Source of the DNA: Actinomycetes bacterium
Lineage (GTDB): Bacteria > Actinomycetota > Actinomycetes > Mycobacteriales > Mycobacteriaceae
Assembly (NCBI GenBank): GCA_023461275.1
Contig: JAEYMI010000101.1
Span: 1-64,000, forward strand
Direction: 5' to 3'
Length of the DNA stretch: 64,000 nt
This document shows, piece after piece, positions 9,541 through 17,898 of this stretch. Below the pieces are notes generated by a model. The model searched no databases and was not told the origin of the DNA. It saw nothing but the letters and a program-made list of their open reading frames with translations. Position numbers and translations under genes: made by a program. How positions within the stretch are numbered: the stretch's first letter is position 1; the number at the start of each line of letters is the position of its first letter.

Positions 9541-9552
9541 ATTGTCAACAAT
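9541..9552. promoter_or_regulatory. Candidate MarR operator ahead of the catabolic operon
   Basis: A short inverted repeat, ATTGT-CA-ACAAT, lies 28-39 nt upstream of the transaminase start, in the 55-nt gap after the marR gene. On the minus strand it contains TTGACA, which could be a -35 element. A repressor bound here would block the operon. Confidence 0.5.
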
Positions 9553-9568
9553 TCAGGGTATGCGTTGG

Positions 9569-10018
9569 TCAGTGCGTGTCATCGAGTGCCGCACTCAGCG
9601 TATGCAACGCTGCTCGGATCGAGCTCCACTCGTCGACACCGAGGCGTTCGGCGAGAGCCTGCGCCGCGGTGCGGTGATCGTCGTTGATGCGGCGGACGGC
9701 GTCGATGCCGGAGTCGGTGGGTACGACGAGCTTGGCGCGACGATGGGCGGGGTTGTCCCGATAGGTGATCAGGCCGTCGACCTCGAGCTGGTCGGCGGTA
9801 CGTTGCACGCTCTGGCGGGTGATGCCCATGATGCGGGCGATATCGGAGACGGTGTGCGGTGCGTCGAGAACGGCACCCAGGACCTGCCAACGCGTCGCCG
9901 TGAGACCCGCTGGGCGGGAAAGGCGTTCGGCGAGTTCCAGTACCTGACCATTGAGCCGGAATACGGTGAGCGCGGTGTCGGAGAGCAATTCCTGTGCGGC
10001 GGAATGGTCGTCGGTCAC
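9569..10018 (-). CDS. MarR family transcriptional regulator
   Basis: 149-residue winged-helix regulator. The helix-turn-helix is seen as TVSDIARIMGITRQSVQRTADQLEVDGLITYRDNPAHRRAKLV, with the usual R-R-A-K wing. Flanking helices would form the dimer interface. GTG start at 10018, 10 nt behind the DJ-1 gene stop. It is co-directional with the catabolic operon that follows and most likely senses a pathway intermediate. Two palindromic candidate operators (9541-9552 and 10673-10707) lie just downstream of it and upstream of the DJ-1 gene, so autorepression is plausible. Confidence 0.85.
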   Translation of the reverse strand: MTDDHSAAQELLSDTALTVFRLNGQVLELAERLSRPAGLTATRWQVLGAVLDAPHTVSDIARIMGITRQSVQRTADQLEVDGLITYRDNPAHRRAKLVVPTDSGIDAVRRINDDHRTAAQALAERLGVDEWSSIRAALHTLSAALDDTH

Positions 10019-10028
10019 AGGTGGTCCA

Positions 10029-10652
10029 TCACTGGTTGCCGGCGAGCTGGTAGAAGCCGCTCGGATCCTGCTCGCCGTAGAGTCGATACCAGGCGTCCAG
10101 CACGGGTGGGTCGTAAATGTTCAAGGCGGCGAACACTTCTCGGGCGAAATCGACCGGCGCGACGGCGCCGGCGGTGATCACGCCACGATCGGTGACGGCG
10201 GGCGCGTCGATGTAGTGGCCGGCGCCGGCATAGCCGGTCGGGGTCAGCTGCTCGGCCGCGTTGCTGGTGTGTGCGCGATCATCGAGGAGCCCTGATCGTG
10301 CCAAACCCATTGTCGCACCGCAGATTCCGGCGACCGGAATTCCCGCGCCCACCCATCGGCGGGCGGCGTCGAGGAAAGCGTTGGTGGCGATGCCGGACGA
10401 ATCGTCGTCCCAGGTCTGCGCCCCGGGCAGCACCAGCATGGCGCTCGCGGCCGGGTCGACGTCGGCGAGTGCGACGTCGGGAGTGACCGTCACACCGCCG
10501 ATGGTGCGGATCGGGTCGGTCGTGGCGCCGACGGTCTGAATGCGGACCGATCCCGGGTCGCGTTGAAAGTCGGGGTTGTTGATGCCGGCTGCGACGTAGC
10601 CGTATTCCCAATCGGCAAGGGTGTCGTAGACGGCTAGATGGACGGTCCGCAT
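10029..10652 (-). CDS. DJ-1/PfpI family protein (class I glutamine amidotransferase-like)
   Basis: 207-residue DJ-1/PfpI protein with the nucleophile-elbow cysteine in AGICGATMGLA and the LVLPGAQTW strand-turn. Members act as amidohydrolases, glyoxalases or chaperones; the substrate cannot be told from sequence. ATG at 10652 is preceded by GAGGAG. It is followed at 10 nt by marR, so the two probably form an operon driven from the strongly palindromic region just upstream. Confidence 0.8.
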   Translation of the reverse strand: MRTVHLAVYDTLADWEYGYVAAGINNPDFQRDPGSVRIQTVGATTDPIRTIGGVTVTPDVALADVDPAASAMLVLPGAQTWDDDSSGIATNAFLDAARRWVGAGIPVAGICGATMGLARSGLLDDRAHTSNAAEQLTPTGYAGAGHYIDAPAVTDRGVITAGAVAPVDFAREVFAALNIYDPPVLDAWYRLYGEQDPSGFYQLAGNQ

Positions 10653-10672
10653 GATGGCTCCTCGCAGTAGAA

Positions 10673-10707
10673 TGACACCATGCTGTCAAGATGACAGCAT
10701 GGTGTCA
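10673..10707. promoter_or_regulatory. Large double-palindrome operator upstream of the DJ-1/marR genes
   Basis: Two perfect 16-nt arms (10673-10688 and 10692-10707) are separated by AGA. Each arm itself starts with TGACA and ends with TGTCA, so four TGACA-type half-sites lie within 35 nt. It sits 21-55 nt upstream of the DJ-1 ATG, where it would cover the promoter. A hairpin terminator for the preceding gene is less likely because there is no T-run. Confidence 0.65.
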
Positions 10708-10726
10708 AGTGAGGTGCCGTGAGGGG

Positions 10727-11248
10727 CTACTCGATGGTGAACGATGAGGCGCTCGAGGCTCCGGAGACGCGATCCACGACGACGATGGAATAGCGGCCAG
10801 GTGTGCTGTATCGGGTGCTGAAGTTCTCGTAGTCGGTGCAGTCTGCCGTCTTGTAGGTGGGGATGCTCGTCCCGGGGAATTGCACTTCGATCTGGCAATC
10901 GTTACCCCGGACCTCAGCGTTCGCGCGGTCTCGCGACGACCATGTGACTCTCGGTGAGAAGTAGTTGCTGTAGAGGCCCGGACCGAGCTTCTTCCCGTTG
11001 TAGTTGCTGACGGTCACCGCGATCGACGCCACCCCGTTCGGCGATGGCCTACCCGGAGTGGTCTGCGGCTTCCCCGGCGCCGGCGGCGGTCCCGGAACCT
11101 GACCCGACAGGCTGCCGAACAGCGTGTCCAAGAGCTGCGGCGGAATGGCCGGGATCTGCGGCGCCGGCGCCGCGGCAGCCGGTCCCGCGGTGATGGTCAG
11201 GGCTGCGCCGGCAGCCAGCAGCCCGGCAACAAACTTATGTGTCTTCAC
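10727..11248 (-). CDS. Secreted protein of unknown function
   Basis: 173 residues from GTG 11248, which follows GGGGAG at a good distance. A clear Sec signal peptide (KTHKF, hydrophobic run, AGPAAAAPAP cleavage region) is followed by a Pro/Gly-rich linker. After that comes a compact domain with two cysteines (GNDCQIEV and TADCTDYENF), likely a disulfide, and a C-terminal stretch rich in Ser, Val and Tyr that looks like beta structure. I do not recognise the family. It is transcribed divergently from the dehydrogenase at 11415. Confidence 0.7.
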   Translation of the reverse strand: MKTHKFVAGLLAAGAALTITAGPAAAAPAPQIPAIPPQLLDTLFGSLSGQVPGPPPAPGKPQTTPGRPSPNGVASIAVTVSNYNGKKLGPGLYSNYFSPRVTWSSRDRANAEVRGNDCQIEVQFPGTSIPTYKTADCTDYENFSTRYSTPGRYSIVVVDRVSGASSASSFTIE

Positions 11249-11414
11249 TGAATTCTCCCCTTGATGTGCGCGTCTTGATGTGCGTTTTCCAGTACCGCTC
11301 GACCGTCGAAACGTAGCGGCGTCGAGTCGCCAAAGTCCATATCCGTGTACGGAATTCATCCGAATGGGGGGTACGCGCATCCAGGGATGTGACCTGCCCG
11401 GTTACCGTGGGGTG

Positions 11415-12401
11415 GTGACCCCGAATCGCCCGATCATCAGCCTGCTCGGGGCACACGACGTGCCCGCCCCTTACAACCTCGCCGCGATCGAACAGCTCGC
11501 GACGGTCCGTCAGTGCACCGCGGAGACCCTTGCCGAGGCCTTGCCCGGCTCGGATGTGTTGGTGCTGTGGGACTTCTTCTCCCGTGGCCTGCGTGACAAC
11601 TGGGGACCCGCGACGTCGAAGCTGCGGTGGGTTCATGTGTGCGCGGCCGGTGTCGACTCGCTGATGTTCGACGAGCTCGCCGCCTCCGAGGTGGTGGTCA
11701 CCAATGCCCGCGGCGTCTTCGATCAATCGATCGCGGAGTTCGTCTTGGCGTCGATCATGGCTCGCCACAAGAGGATTCACGAATCACGGCGACTGCAGAA
11801 GCGTGGCGTGTGGCGGCATCGCGAGACCACGCGGACCGCCGGGACGTCGGCGCTGGTGATCGGCACCGGCGGTATCGGTCGCGCGACTGCCCGACTGCTG
11901 CGCGCGGTCGGGATCGACGTCGCGGGCGCCGGACGGGCGGAGCGATCGAACGATCCGGACTTCGGCATCGTGCATGCCAGCGATCGGCTGCGTGACTATG
12001 TGGGTGATTTCGACACCGTCATCGCGATCGCCCCACTCACCGCGGACACTCGCGGCATGATCGACGCGGCCGTCTTCGACGCGATGGAGCCGACCGCGCA
12101 TTTCATCAACGTCGGGCGCGGACAACTCGTCGACGAGCCCGCTCTGGTCGACGCGCTGCGCACCGGCGCCATCGCCGCGGCAACCCTTGACGTGTTCGAC
12201 GTCGAACCGCTGCCGGCCGACAGCCCGCTGTGGCCGATGGACCAGGTGTCGATCTCGGCGCACATGAGTGGTGATGTCGTCGGCTGGCGTGACGTGCTCG
12301 CCGACCAGGTGCTCGACAACCTGCGTCGCTATCTCGATGCGGCTGAGCTGCGCAATGTGGTCGATACCGCGCGTGGATACGTCCCCGGGGGCGGCCGATA
12401 G
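11415..12401 (+). CDS. D-isomer-specific 2-hydroxyacid dehydrogenase
   Basis: 328 residues if started at GTG 11415. The frame is open upstream to 11280, but those codons look like leader DNA. The NAD-binding motif is VIGTGGIGRATARLLRAVG, the catalytic Arg region is INVGRGQLVDEPAL, and the C-terminal TLDVFDVEPLPADSPLW segment is typical. At the usual catalytic His position the sequence reads SISAHMSGDVVG. The family reduces 2-oxoacids with NAD(P)H. It is followed at 14 nt by the Rv0383c-like gene. Confidence 0.8.
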   Translation: MTPNRPIISLLGAHDVPAPYNLAAIEQLATVRQCTAETLAEALPGSDVLVLWDFFSRGLRDNWGPATSKLRWVHVCAAGVDSLMFDELAASEVVVTNARGVFDQSIAEFVLASIMARHKRIHESRRLQKRGVWRHRETTRTAGTSALVIGTGGIGRATARLLRAVGIDVAGAGRAERSNDPDFGIVHASDRLRDYVGDFDTVIAIAPLTADTRGMIDAAVFDAMEPTAHFINVGRGQLVDEPALVDALRTGAIAAATLDVFDVEPLPADSPLWPMDQVSISAHMSGDVVGWRDVLADQVLDNLRRYLDAAELRNVVDTARGYVPGGGR

Positions 12402-12415
12402 TAGGCTGTAGCGCG

Positions 12416-13639
12416 ATGACAATCGTGTACTTCGTAATCGCGGCGTTGGCGCTGGTCGGCGCGGTCGTTCTGCTGTGGCTGGACCGCCGTCGATCGACTG
12501 AACAGCGCCATCAGCGGGCTGTGTGGGGCGATACGCACGATTTTGCGTTCCGTGATTCGGATACCAAGCTGCGCAGTGTTTTTCAGCGCGCAACCATGAA
12601 TGCGCCGGAACACGTAGAAGTTCAGGACGTCGCATTCGGGCATTACGGTGGTGCCGAAGCAGTGGTCTTCGATCTGGCCGAAACCGCCACCGTTGTCGCG
12701 GTCCGACGATCCGCGCCGTCGCCGGTGATCGTCGACCTCCGGCACGAAGACGTGCTTGCGCCCGCCGAGGACGACGTGGAGCTGTTGGGTGCGATGGGCC
12801 CGCGCGTGATGTTCTCCAACAATCTCGAGGTCGCCCGACGCGTCTGCGACCGACGGATGATCGCGCTGGCCAACAACGCCCCCGATTACATCGAAGTGCT
12901 GTGGAACGAAGGCAACTGGGCTCTCGGGTCGATGCCGTTGACCAATGAACCACGCATCCTCGACGGCGCACTCGAGGTGGTTCGACGCTTCGCCGACCTC
13001 CTTCGGGTGCTGCCGCCGGTTCGTGACCCGCAGGACGCGCCCGATCCCCGCGATCCGCACGGACCGATCCGTGCCGAGCTTGCCGATGAGAAGACCGACC
13101 ACATGCGCGACAAGGAACGTCGGGCGCGCGCCGAGGCGGCTGATCGTTCCGACACGCCGCCGCCCGCGCCACGACGTCCCGCGCCGCCGCAGCAGGCGCA
13201 ACAGCCGCAGCAGCAGACCCAGCCGCCGCAAACCCAACAGCCGACGCAACCTCCGCAGCCCCGTGCTCGTCAGGCGCCGCCGGCCAACTTCCGCCCGCCC
13301 GCGCAGGGAACCGGCCGCGTGCCCGCGCCCGGCACCGGCCGTCCGGCGTCTCCCAGTACCGGCCGCGCGGCGTCGGCACCGGACACCGGCGGGTCGACCC
13401 GTGGTCGGTCGATCGCACCGATGCCGATCCGAGGCGCGGACCGCACTGGTCCGAACCCGGCTGGTTCCAATCCTGCTGGTTCCAACTCTGCCGGTTCCAA
13501 CACTGCTGGGACCGACCGCGCTGGAACCAACGGCACCCCGACGCCGAATCCGGCCGAACAGCGGCCGCGGACCCCACTCGACCGTGACTACCCGGCACCC
13601 CCCGCGGATCGGCCGAACCGTCATCGTCGATCTGAATGA
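12416..13639 (+). CDS. Membrane-anchored protein with Pro/Gln-rich tail (Rv0383c-like)
   Basis: 407 residues. One N-terminal transmembrane helix (about 4-22, IVYFVIAALALVGAVVLLW) precedes a folded domain to about residue 205. A long disordered tail follows, with runs of Pro, Gln and Ala and a five-residue tandem repeat of the NPAGS/NSAGS/NTAGT kind at about 345-370. In mycobacteria the gene next to pyrE (Rv0383c) codes for a similar single-pass secreted or membrane protein. Its position 20 nt before pyrE, on the same strand, supports homology. No enzymatic motif is visible. Confidence 0.7.
   Translation: MTIVYFVIAALALVGAVVLLWLDRRRSTEQRHQRAVWGDTHDFAFRDSDTKLRSVFQRATMNAPEHVEVQDVAFGHYGGAEAVVFDLAETATVVAVRRSAPSPVIVDLRHEDVLAPAEDDVELLGAMGPRVMFSNNLEVARRVCDRRMIALANNAPDYIEVLWNEGNWALGSMPLTNEPRILDGALEVVRRFADLLRVLPPVRDPQDAPDPRDPHGPIRAELADEKTDHMRDKERRARAEAADRSDTPPPAPRRPAPPQQAQQPQQQTQPPQTQQPTQPPQPRARQAPPANFRPPAQGTGRVPAPGTGRPASPSTGRAASAPDTGGSTRGRSIAPMPIRGADRTGPNPAGSNPAGSNSAGSNTAGTDRAGTNGTPTPNPAEQRPRTPLDRDYPAPPADRPNRHRRSE
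13448..13533 (+). repeat. 15-nt in-frame tandem repeats in the tail of the membrane-anchored protein
   Basis: About five imperfect 15-nt units (core GGTTCCAAC-CTGC) encode the NPAGS-like pentapeptides. Whole-codon periodicity means copy-number changes would lengthen or shorten the disordered tail without a frameshift. Confidence 0.8.
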
Positions 13640-13659
13640 AGTGAGTTGAGCGCACTCTC

Positions 13660-14229
13660 ATGACCAGCGAGCCCATCAGTAGTCCGACCGTGGATTCATC
13701 GGCGCGAAATAGGTTGGCGCAGTTGGTCACCGAGCTATCCGTAGTGCACGGCCGGGTGACGCTGTCGTCGGGCAAGGAAGCCGACTACTACGTCGACCTG
13801 CGCCGCGCGACCCTGCATCACGAGGCGTCGCCGCTGATCGGTCGCCTGATGCGCGAGCTCACCGCGGACTGGGACTACGACGCCGTCGGCGGGCTCACGC
13901 TGGGCGCCGACCCGGTCGCCACCGCCATCATGCACGCGTCGGGCCGCCCGATCGATGTCTTCGTGGTGCGCAAAGCCGCAAAAACCCATGGCATGCAACG
14001 ACAGGTCGAGGGACCCGACATCGCGGGCCGCAACGTGCTCGTCGTCGAGGACACCTCCACCACCGGCGCTTCACCGTCGACGGCCGTCGAAGCCGCGCGC
14101 GCAGCCGGCGCAATCGTCGTCGGGGTGGCCACCGTGGTCGACCGCGCCACCGGTGCCGACGAGGTGATCGGCGCACTCGGTGTGCCGTACCGGTCGCTGC
14201 TCGGGCTGGCGGATCTGGGCCTGGCCTGA
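13660..14229 (+). CDS. pyrE: Orotate phosphoribosyltransferase
   Basis: 189-residue orotate PRTase, the fifth step of UMP synthesis, joining orotate to PRPP. The PRPP-binding loop reads VLVVEDTSTTGAS, and the N-terminal GRVTLSSGKEADYYVDLRRATL block is typical. The flexible catalytic loop region is RKAAKTHGM. ATG 13660 lies 20 nt after the Rv0383c-like gene and 11 nt before the methyltransferase, so the three probably form an operon, as in mycobacteria. Confidence 0.93.
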   Translation: MTSEPISSPTVDSSARNRLAQLVTELSVVHGRVTLSSGKEADYYVDLRRATLHHEASPLIGRLMRELTADWDYDAVGGLTLGADPVATAIMHASGRPIDVFVVRKAAKTHGMQRQVEGPDIAGRNVLVVEDTSTTGASPSTAVEAARAAGAIVVGVATVVDRATGADEVIGALGVPYRSLLGLADLGLA

Positions 14230-14240
14230 CGGTTCCGTCG

Positions 14241-14966
14241 GTGTCACACGACGAAACCGGGGGACACGAGCACACCGGGCCCCATGATCAGGCCGGACCC
14301 GATGATCAGGCCGGCCCCACTGAGTGGCAATCGGCGTCGAATCCGGTCATCGGGGTAGGGCCCTGGCGCGAGGAACACGGCACCGAGCGACCCGACGATC
14401 CTCGCTACGACCAGGAGCTGCTGGAGTCCGGCGACACCCGCAATGTTGTTGACGCGTACCGCTATTGGACGCGAGAGGCGATTGTCGCCGACATCGATTC
14501 CCGTCGCCATCCCTTCCATGTGGCGATCGAGAACTTCGCCCACGACGCGAACATCGGCACCGTGGTGCGTACCGCGAATGCGTTCGCTGCGGCCGCGGTG
14601 CACATTGTCGGACGACGTCGGTGGAACCGGCGCGGCGCGATGGTCACCGACCGGTATCAGTATCTGCTGCACCATGATTCGGTGTCGGAGCTGATCGACT
14701 GGGCGCGCGACGCCGGTGTCGCGGTGGTGGCCGTCGACAACACTCCCGGCGCCCAGCCACTGGAAACTGTTGCGCTGCCCCGTGATTGCGTTCTGCTGTT
14801 CGGGCAGGAGGGCCCCGGTGTGAGTGAGGATGCTCAGCAGCGCGCCGACCTGACGGTCTCGATCGCACAATTCGGGTCGACGCGCAGCATCAACGCCGGT
14901 GTCGCGGCGGGTATCGCGATGCACGCCTGGATTCGGCAGCATGCCGATCTCGGTAGCGCCTGGTAG
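14241..14966 (+). CDS. SpoU/TrmH family RNA 2'-O-methyltransferase
   Basis: 241 residues with all three SPOUT motifs: NFAHDANIGTVVRTANAF (motif 1), LLFGQEGPGVSEDA (motif 2) and TRSINAGVAAGIAMHAW (motif 3, the trefoil-knot SAM site). The first 60 residues are polar and include a duplicated DQAGP unit, probably disordered. The family methylates ribose 2'-OH in tRNA or rRNA; the target is not shown. The start is GTG 14241, soon after pyrE, matching the Rv0380c-Rv0382c neighbourhood. Confidence 0.85.
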   Translation: MSHDETGGHEHTGPHDQAGPDDQAGPTEWQSASNPVIGVGPWREEHGTERPDDPRYDQELLESGDTRNVVDAYRYWTREAIVADIDSRRHPFHVAIENFAHDANIGTVVRTANAFAAAAVHIVGRRRWNRRGAMVTDRYQYLLHHDSVSELIDWARDAGVAVVAVDNTPGAQPLETVALPRDCVLLFGQEGPGVSEDAQQRADLTVSIAQFGSTRSINAGVAAGIAMHAWIRQHADLGSAW

Positions 14967-14976
14967 ACCGGTCGTC

Positions 14977-15342
14977 ATGACCAGTGAACTTTCCCCAGAG
15001 CAGGCCGTCCGGGAGTTCTATGCCTGCTACAGCGACGGTCGCCCACAGGATTTCGACGCCGTGGTGGCCGACGACTACGCCGATTACGGACATCAACCGC
15101 CTGGCCGCGGACCCGACGGCGCCCGAGCGGATTACGAGCACGCGGTGCAGGTAGCCGGTGGCATCACCACTTACGTGATCGACGCGCTCGTCGTCGACGA
15201 CGATGATGCCGGCCACGACGCCACTGTTGTCGCCGTCGTGTGGACCGGGACGCTACCGTCCGGCGACGTCGCCCGCGGGCTGAGTACGTATCGGGTGCGC
15301 GACGGGAAGCTCACGTCCACGAGGCATGTGCGCTTGCCGTGA
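14977..15342 (+). CDS. SnoaL-like / NTF2-fold protein
   Basis: 121-residue protein with the pattern of a small NTF2-like alpha+beta barrel: an N-terminal helix with FYACYSDGRPQDFDAVVADDY, a central YGHQPPG segment, and C-terminal strands ending DGKLTSTRHV. Such proteins are cyclases, isomerases or ligand binders; none is indicated here. ATG 14977 follows the methyltransferase stop by 10 nt. Confidence 0.7.
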   Translation: MTSELSPEQAVREFYACYSDGRPQDFDAVVADDYADYGHQPPGRGPDGARADYEHAVQVAGGITTYVIDALVVDDDDAGHDATVVAVVWTGTLPSGDVARGLSTYRVRDGKLTSTRHVRLP

Positions 15343-15428
15343 CCCCTGCGCAAGTCCGGTGATGTCGTCGTCGGGGCACCGAATCCATCGGGATTGACGA
15401 TGTATTGTGCCGGTTTCACTATGAGTGG

Positions 15429-15881
15429 GTGAGTACATCCGACGCTCCCGAAGCCGAACTCGCCGTCGAGTTCGACCATGTTTACAGCCGCGTCTACCTC
15501 GCCTTCCACCGGCGCGATGGTGTCAATCGTGAACTGTCGGCGGCGTCGCGCGCAGTGCTCACCCACCTGAGCTTCGCCGGCCCGATCACCATCGGCGAGG
15601 CAACCGCGCATCTTGATCGGGCGCAGTCGGTGGTGAGTGACATTGTGACGCAACTCGAATCACACGGGTGGGTGGAACGGCGGCGCGACGATGCGGACAA
15701 ACGCCGGGTACTGATCTGGCTCACACCTGACGGTATGGATCTCCTGCGCCGCGATTCGGCGGTGCTCGGCTACGGCCGGCTTGCCGCTGCCATCACCAGG
15801 GTTGGCCAAGACGAGGTGATCGCCGCGCTGGCGACGTTGGACAAACTCGTCGAAGCAGCACGGCCGCCGGATGAGGATTGA
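15429..15881 (+). CDS. MarR family transcriptional regulator
   Basis: 150 residues from GTG 15429. The winged helix is seen as ITIGEATAHLDRAQSVVSDIVTQLESHGWVERRRDDADKRRVLIWLT, including the D-x-R wing. There is no Shine-Dalgarno before the GTG, so a leaderless message is possible; a longer start at 15405 has no better signal. It is followed at 49 nt by a small zinc-ribbon gene that does have a strong ribosome binding site, so the two may be co-transcribed. Confidence 0.8.
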   Translation: MSTSDAPEAELAVEFDHVYSRVYLAFHRRDGVNRELSAASRAVLTHLSFAGPITIGEATAHLDRAQSVVSDIVTQLESHGWVERRRDDADKRRVLIWLTPDGMDLLRRDSAVLGYGRLAAAITRVGQDEVIAALATLDKLVEAARPPDED

Positions 15882-15930
15882 CCGAAAAATCAACCGCAAC
15901 AACACCTATCAACCATCAGGAGGAACCGTC

Positions 15931-16164
15931 ATGGCCAGTCGCTGTGAGAGCTGCACGATGCCGATCGAGTCCGGTCGCTATTGCGCCCATTGCGTCGACG
16001 ACGAAGGGCAACTTCAGGACTTCGACACCCGATTCGAACGAATGGTCCAGTGGCAGTTGAAAAGTCACCCGGAGCAGTCGCAGGCGGATGCCGAATCGGC
16101 GACGCTGGCCTTCATGGCCACCACTCCGGCCTGGCGCGACCACCCGCGCGTCGTCGGGAAATGA
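15931..16164 (+). CDS. Small zinc-ribbon protein
   Basis: 77 residues starting at ATG 15931 behind a strong AGGAGGAA. The N-terminus has two CxxC pairs (CESC and CAHC, 15 residues apart from first to last knuckle), which should hold one zinc ion. The rest is a helical, charged segment with FDTRFERMVQWQLKSHPEQSQ. Similar short proteins accompany MarR regulators in actinobacteria, but I know of no established role. Confidence 0.65.
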   Translation: MASRCESCTMPIESGRYCAHCVDDEGQLQDFDTRFERMVQWQLKSHPEQSQADAESATLAFMATTPAWRDHPRVVGK

Positions 16165-16206
16165 ACATCGTCCGCTGAGTCACCGGACTATTTACGGTGA
16201 AGTCCG

Positions 16207-16914
16207 TTAGCTGGAAACTTCGGTGATGTCGTCGCCGGGTTGGGCGCGCTTGGCCACTCGGCGTCGGCGGTACCACTCGACGAGCATCGGGGCCACCGAC
16301 AGCACGACGATCAGGATGAAGATCGGCTCGATGAGTTTCTGCACGATCTCGAACTGCCCGAGCCAGTAGCCGAGCAACACGATCCCGGCACCCCACACAA
16401 TGGCGCCGACGACGTTGTAGATGGCGAACACCGACCATCGCATCCGTGCCGCGCCTGCGACGATCGGCGCGAGGGTGCGCACGATTGGGACGAAGCGGGC
16501 CAGGAAGATGGTGATCGGGCCGTTCTTCTCGAAGAACTCGTGGGCCTCGATGAGGTAGCGCTCCTTGAGGAACCGGGCGTCGGGCTTGAACATCTCGGTG
16601 CCGACGAACCGGCCGATCCAGTAGCCGATCTGACCGCCGATGATCGCCGCGATCGGGACGAAGATCAGCAGTTGCCACAACGACGCGAACTTCTCGATGC
16701 CCTCTTTGCCGCCGGCGGAGATGACCATGCCCGCGACGAAGAGCAGCGAATCGCCGGGGAGCACCGGGAACAGCACACCCGATTCGATGAGGATGACCAG
16801 TAGCAGACCCCAAAACGCCCACGCGCCGAACCAGCTGAGCACGTTGATGGGGTCGAGGATGCCGGGCAGCGCGACAGTGGTCGTGGTGGCCTCGGCCAGA
16901 ACGGTGTGGATCAC
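16207..16914 (-). CDS. DedA family membrane protein
   Basis: 235-residue DedA protein (SNARE-associated/VTT domain). The signature E-x-G-x-x-F-P-x-LPGDSLLF appears as IESGVLFPVLPGDSLLFVAG, and FLARFVPIVRTLAPIVAGAARM is the conserved re-entrant loop with the functional Arg residues. Several hydrophobic spans follow. DedA proteins act in lipid handling and proton-dependent membrane homeostasis. It is a paralogue of the next minus-strand gene (17052-17744), so this is a local duplication. The start is GTG 16914 with no obvious ribosome binding site. Confidence 0.88.
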   Translation of the reverse strand: MIHTVLAEATTTTVALPGILDPINVLSWFGAWAFWGLLLVILIESGVLFPVLPGDSLLFVAGMVISAGGKEGIEKFASLWQLLIFVPIAAIIGGQIGYWIGRFVGTEMFKPDARFLKERYLIEAHEFFEKNGPITIFLARFVPIVRTLAPIVAGAARMRWSVFAIYNVVGAIVWGAGIVLLGYWLGQFEIVQKLIEPIFILIVVLSVAPMLVEWYRRRRVAKRAQPGDDITEVSS

Positions 16915-16954
16915 GGGACATCAGGCTACTTGGCCTGGCTGTGAAAGAGCCAAC

Positions 16955-17050
16955 GGCGCCGTCGACGTCGCGGAGGGCGCCGTCGATGGGTCGGAGGGCG
17001 CTGTGGACGTGGGGGAGGGCGCTGTCGATGGGTGGGAGGGCGCCGTCGAC
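16955..17050. repeat. 21-nt tandem repeat between the two dedA genes
   Basis: Four full units and a part of a fifth start at 16955, 16976, 16997, 17018 and 17039; the core is GGCGC(C/T)GT(C/G)GA. The array fills most of the 137-nt gap upstream of the second dedA gene, where its promoter should be. It is a probable variable-number repeat. Confidence 0.85.
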
Positions 17051-17051
17051 G

Positions 17052-17744
17052 CTAGATCGGCTCTTCGACGACGGGTCGTCGGGAACGACGCCAGCGCTTG
17101 ACCACCTCGGAGATGATCGGCAGCACCGAGGCGAACACGATGAGCAGGAAGATGATGTCGACGTTGTCGCGGATGAACGCGATCTGGCCGAGGAAGTAGC
17201 CGAGCAACGTGACGCCGGCACCCCAGGCGACGGCACCGACGGCGTTGTAGATCAGGAAGATCGAGTACCGCATCTTGGCGGCTCCGGCGACCAGCGGCGC
17301 GTAGGTCCGCACGATCGGCACGAACCGCGCCAACACGATGGTGATCGGGCCGTGCTTCTCGAAGAACTCGTGCGCCTCGATGATGTAGGCCTCTTTGAGG
17401 ACCTTCGCGTTCGGCTTGAACAGGGAGTATCCGAGCCGGTTCCCGATCCAGTAGCCCACCTGGTCACCGAGGAACGCCGCAATCGGGATGGTCACCAGCA
17501 GCACCCACAGCGGCGCGAACGGCTCGATGTCGGTCGATTTCGCCGCGACGATCAGGCCCGCGGTGAACAGCAGCGAATCACCGGGCAGCAGCGGGAACAA
17601 CAGCCCCGACTCGATGAACACCACCAGCAGCAGGCCGGCGAGAATCCAGGTGCCGAACGAGTTCAGTAGGTTCACCGGATCCAGGAAGCCGGGCAGAAGT
17701 GCGAGGTTGGTCGTCGTAGTGGCTGCGAGAGCGGAAGCGGTCAC
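17052..17744 (-). CDS. DedA family membrane protein
   Basis: 230 residues from GTG 17744, behind GGGAGG. It has IESGLLFPLLPGDSLLFTAG, VLARFVPIVRTYAPLVAGAAKM and the same topology as its neighbour at 16207. In M. tuberculosis a DedA gene (Rv0364) stands next to fba in the same divergent arrangement, so this copy is the likely orthologue and the other the duplicate. The frame is open upstream of the GTG, but that stretch overlaps the promoter region of fba. Confidence 0.88.
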   Translation of the reverse strand: MTASALAATTTTNLALLPGFLDPVNLLNSFGTWILAGLLLVVFIESGLLFPLLPGDSLLFTAGLIVAAKSTDIEPFAPLWVLLVTIPIAAFLGDQVGYWIGNRLGYSLFKPNAKVLKEAYIIEAHEFFEKHGPITIVLARFVPIVRTYAPLVAGAAKMRYSIFLIYNAVGAVAWGAGVTLLGYFLGQIAFIRDNVDIIFLLIVFASVLPIISEVVKRWRRSRRPVVEEPI

Positions 17745-17898
17745 GCCTCCCGAGAGTACCGAATCGGACGAAACGGTCGTCGTCGCGATGAATCGGCCCA
17801 GGTGAGAGCATGCTGCACATCGGCTCCCGGCACTTGACATACTAAGAGGCGAGTAGTGCGCGAACAGCGTGAAAACCCATCTGGTTGGAGGACGTGAC

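Noticed and set aside
11784..13775. 663-codon minus-strand open frame
   Set aside because: Antisense to the 2-hydroxyacid dehydrogenase and Rv0383c-like genes; no motif and the composition of a shadow frame.
16955..17050. 21-nt array as a CRISPR
   Set aside because: Units are contiguous with no unique spacers and there are no cas genes.
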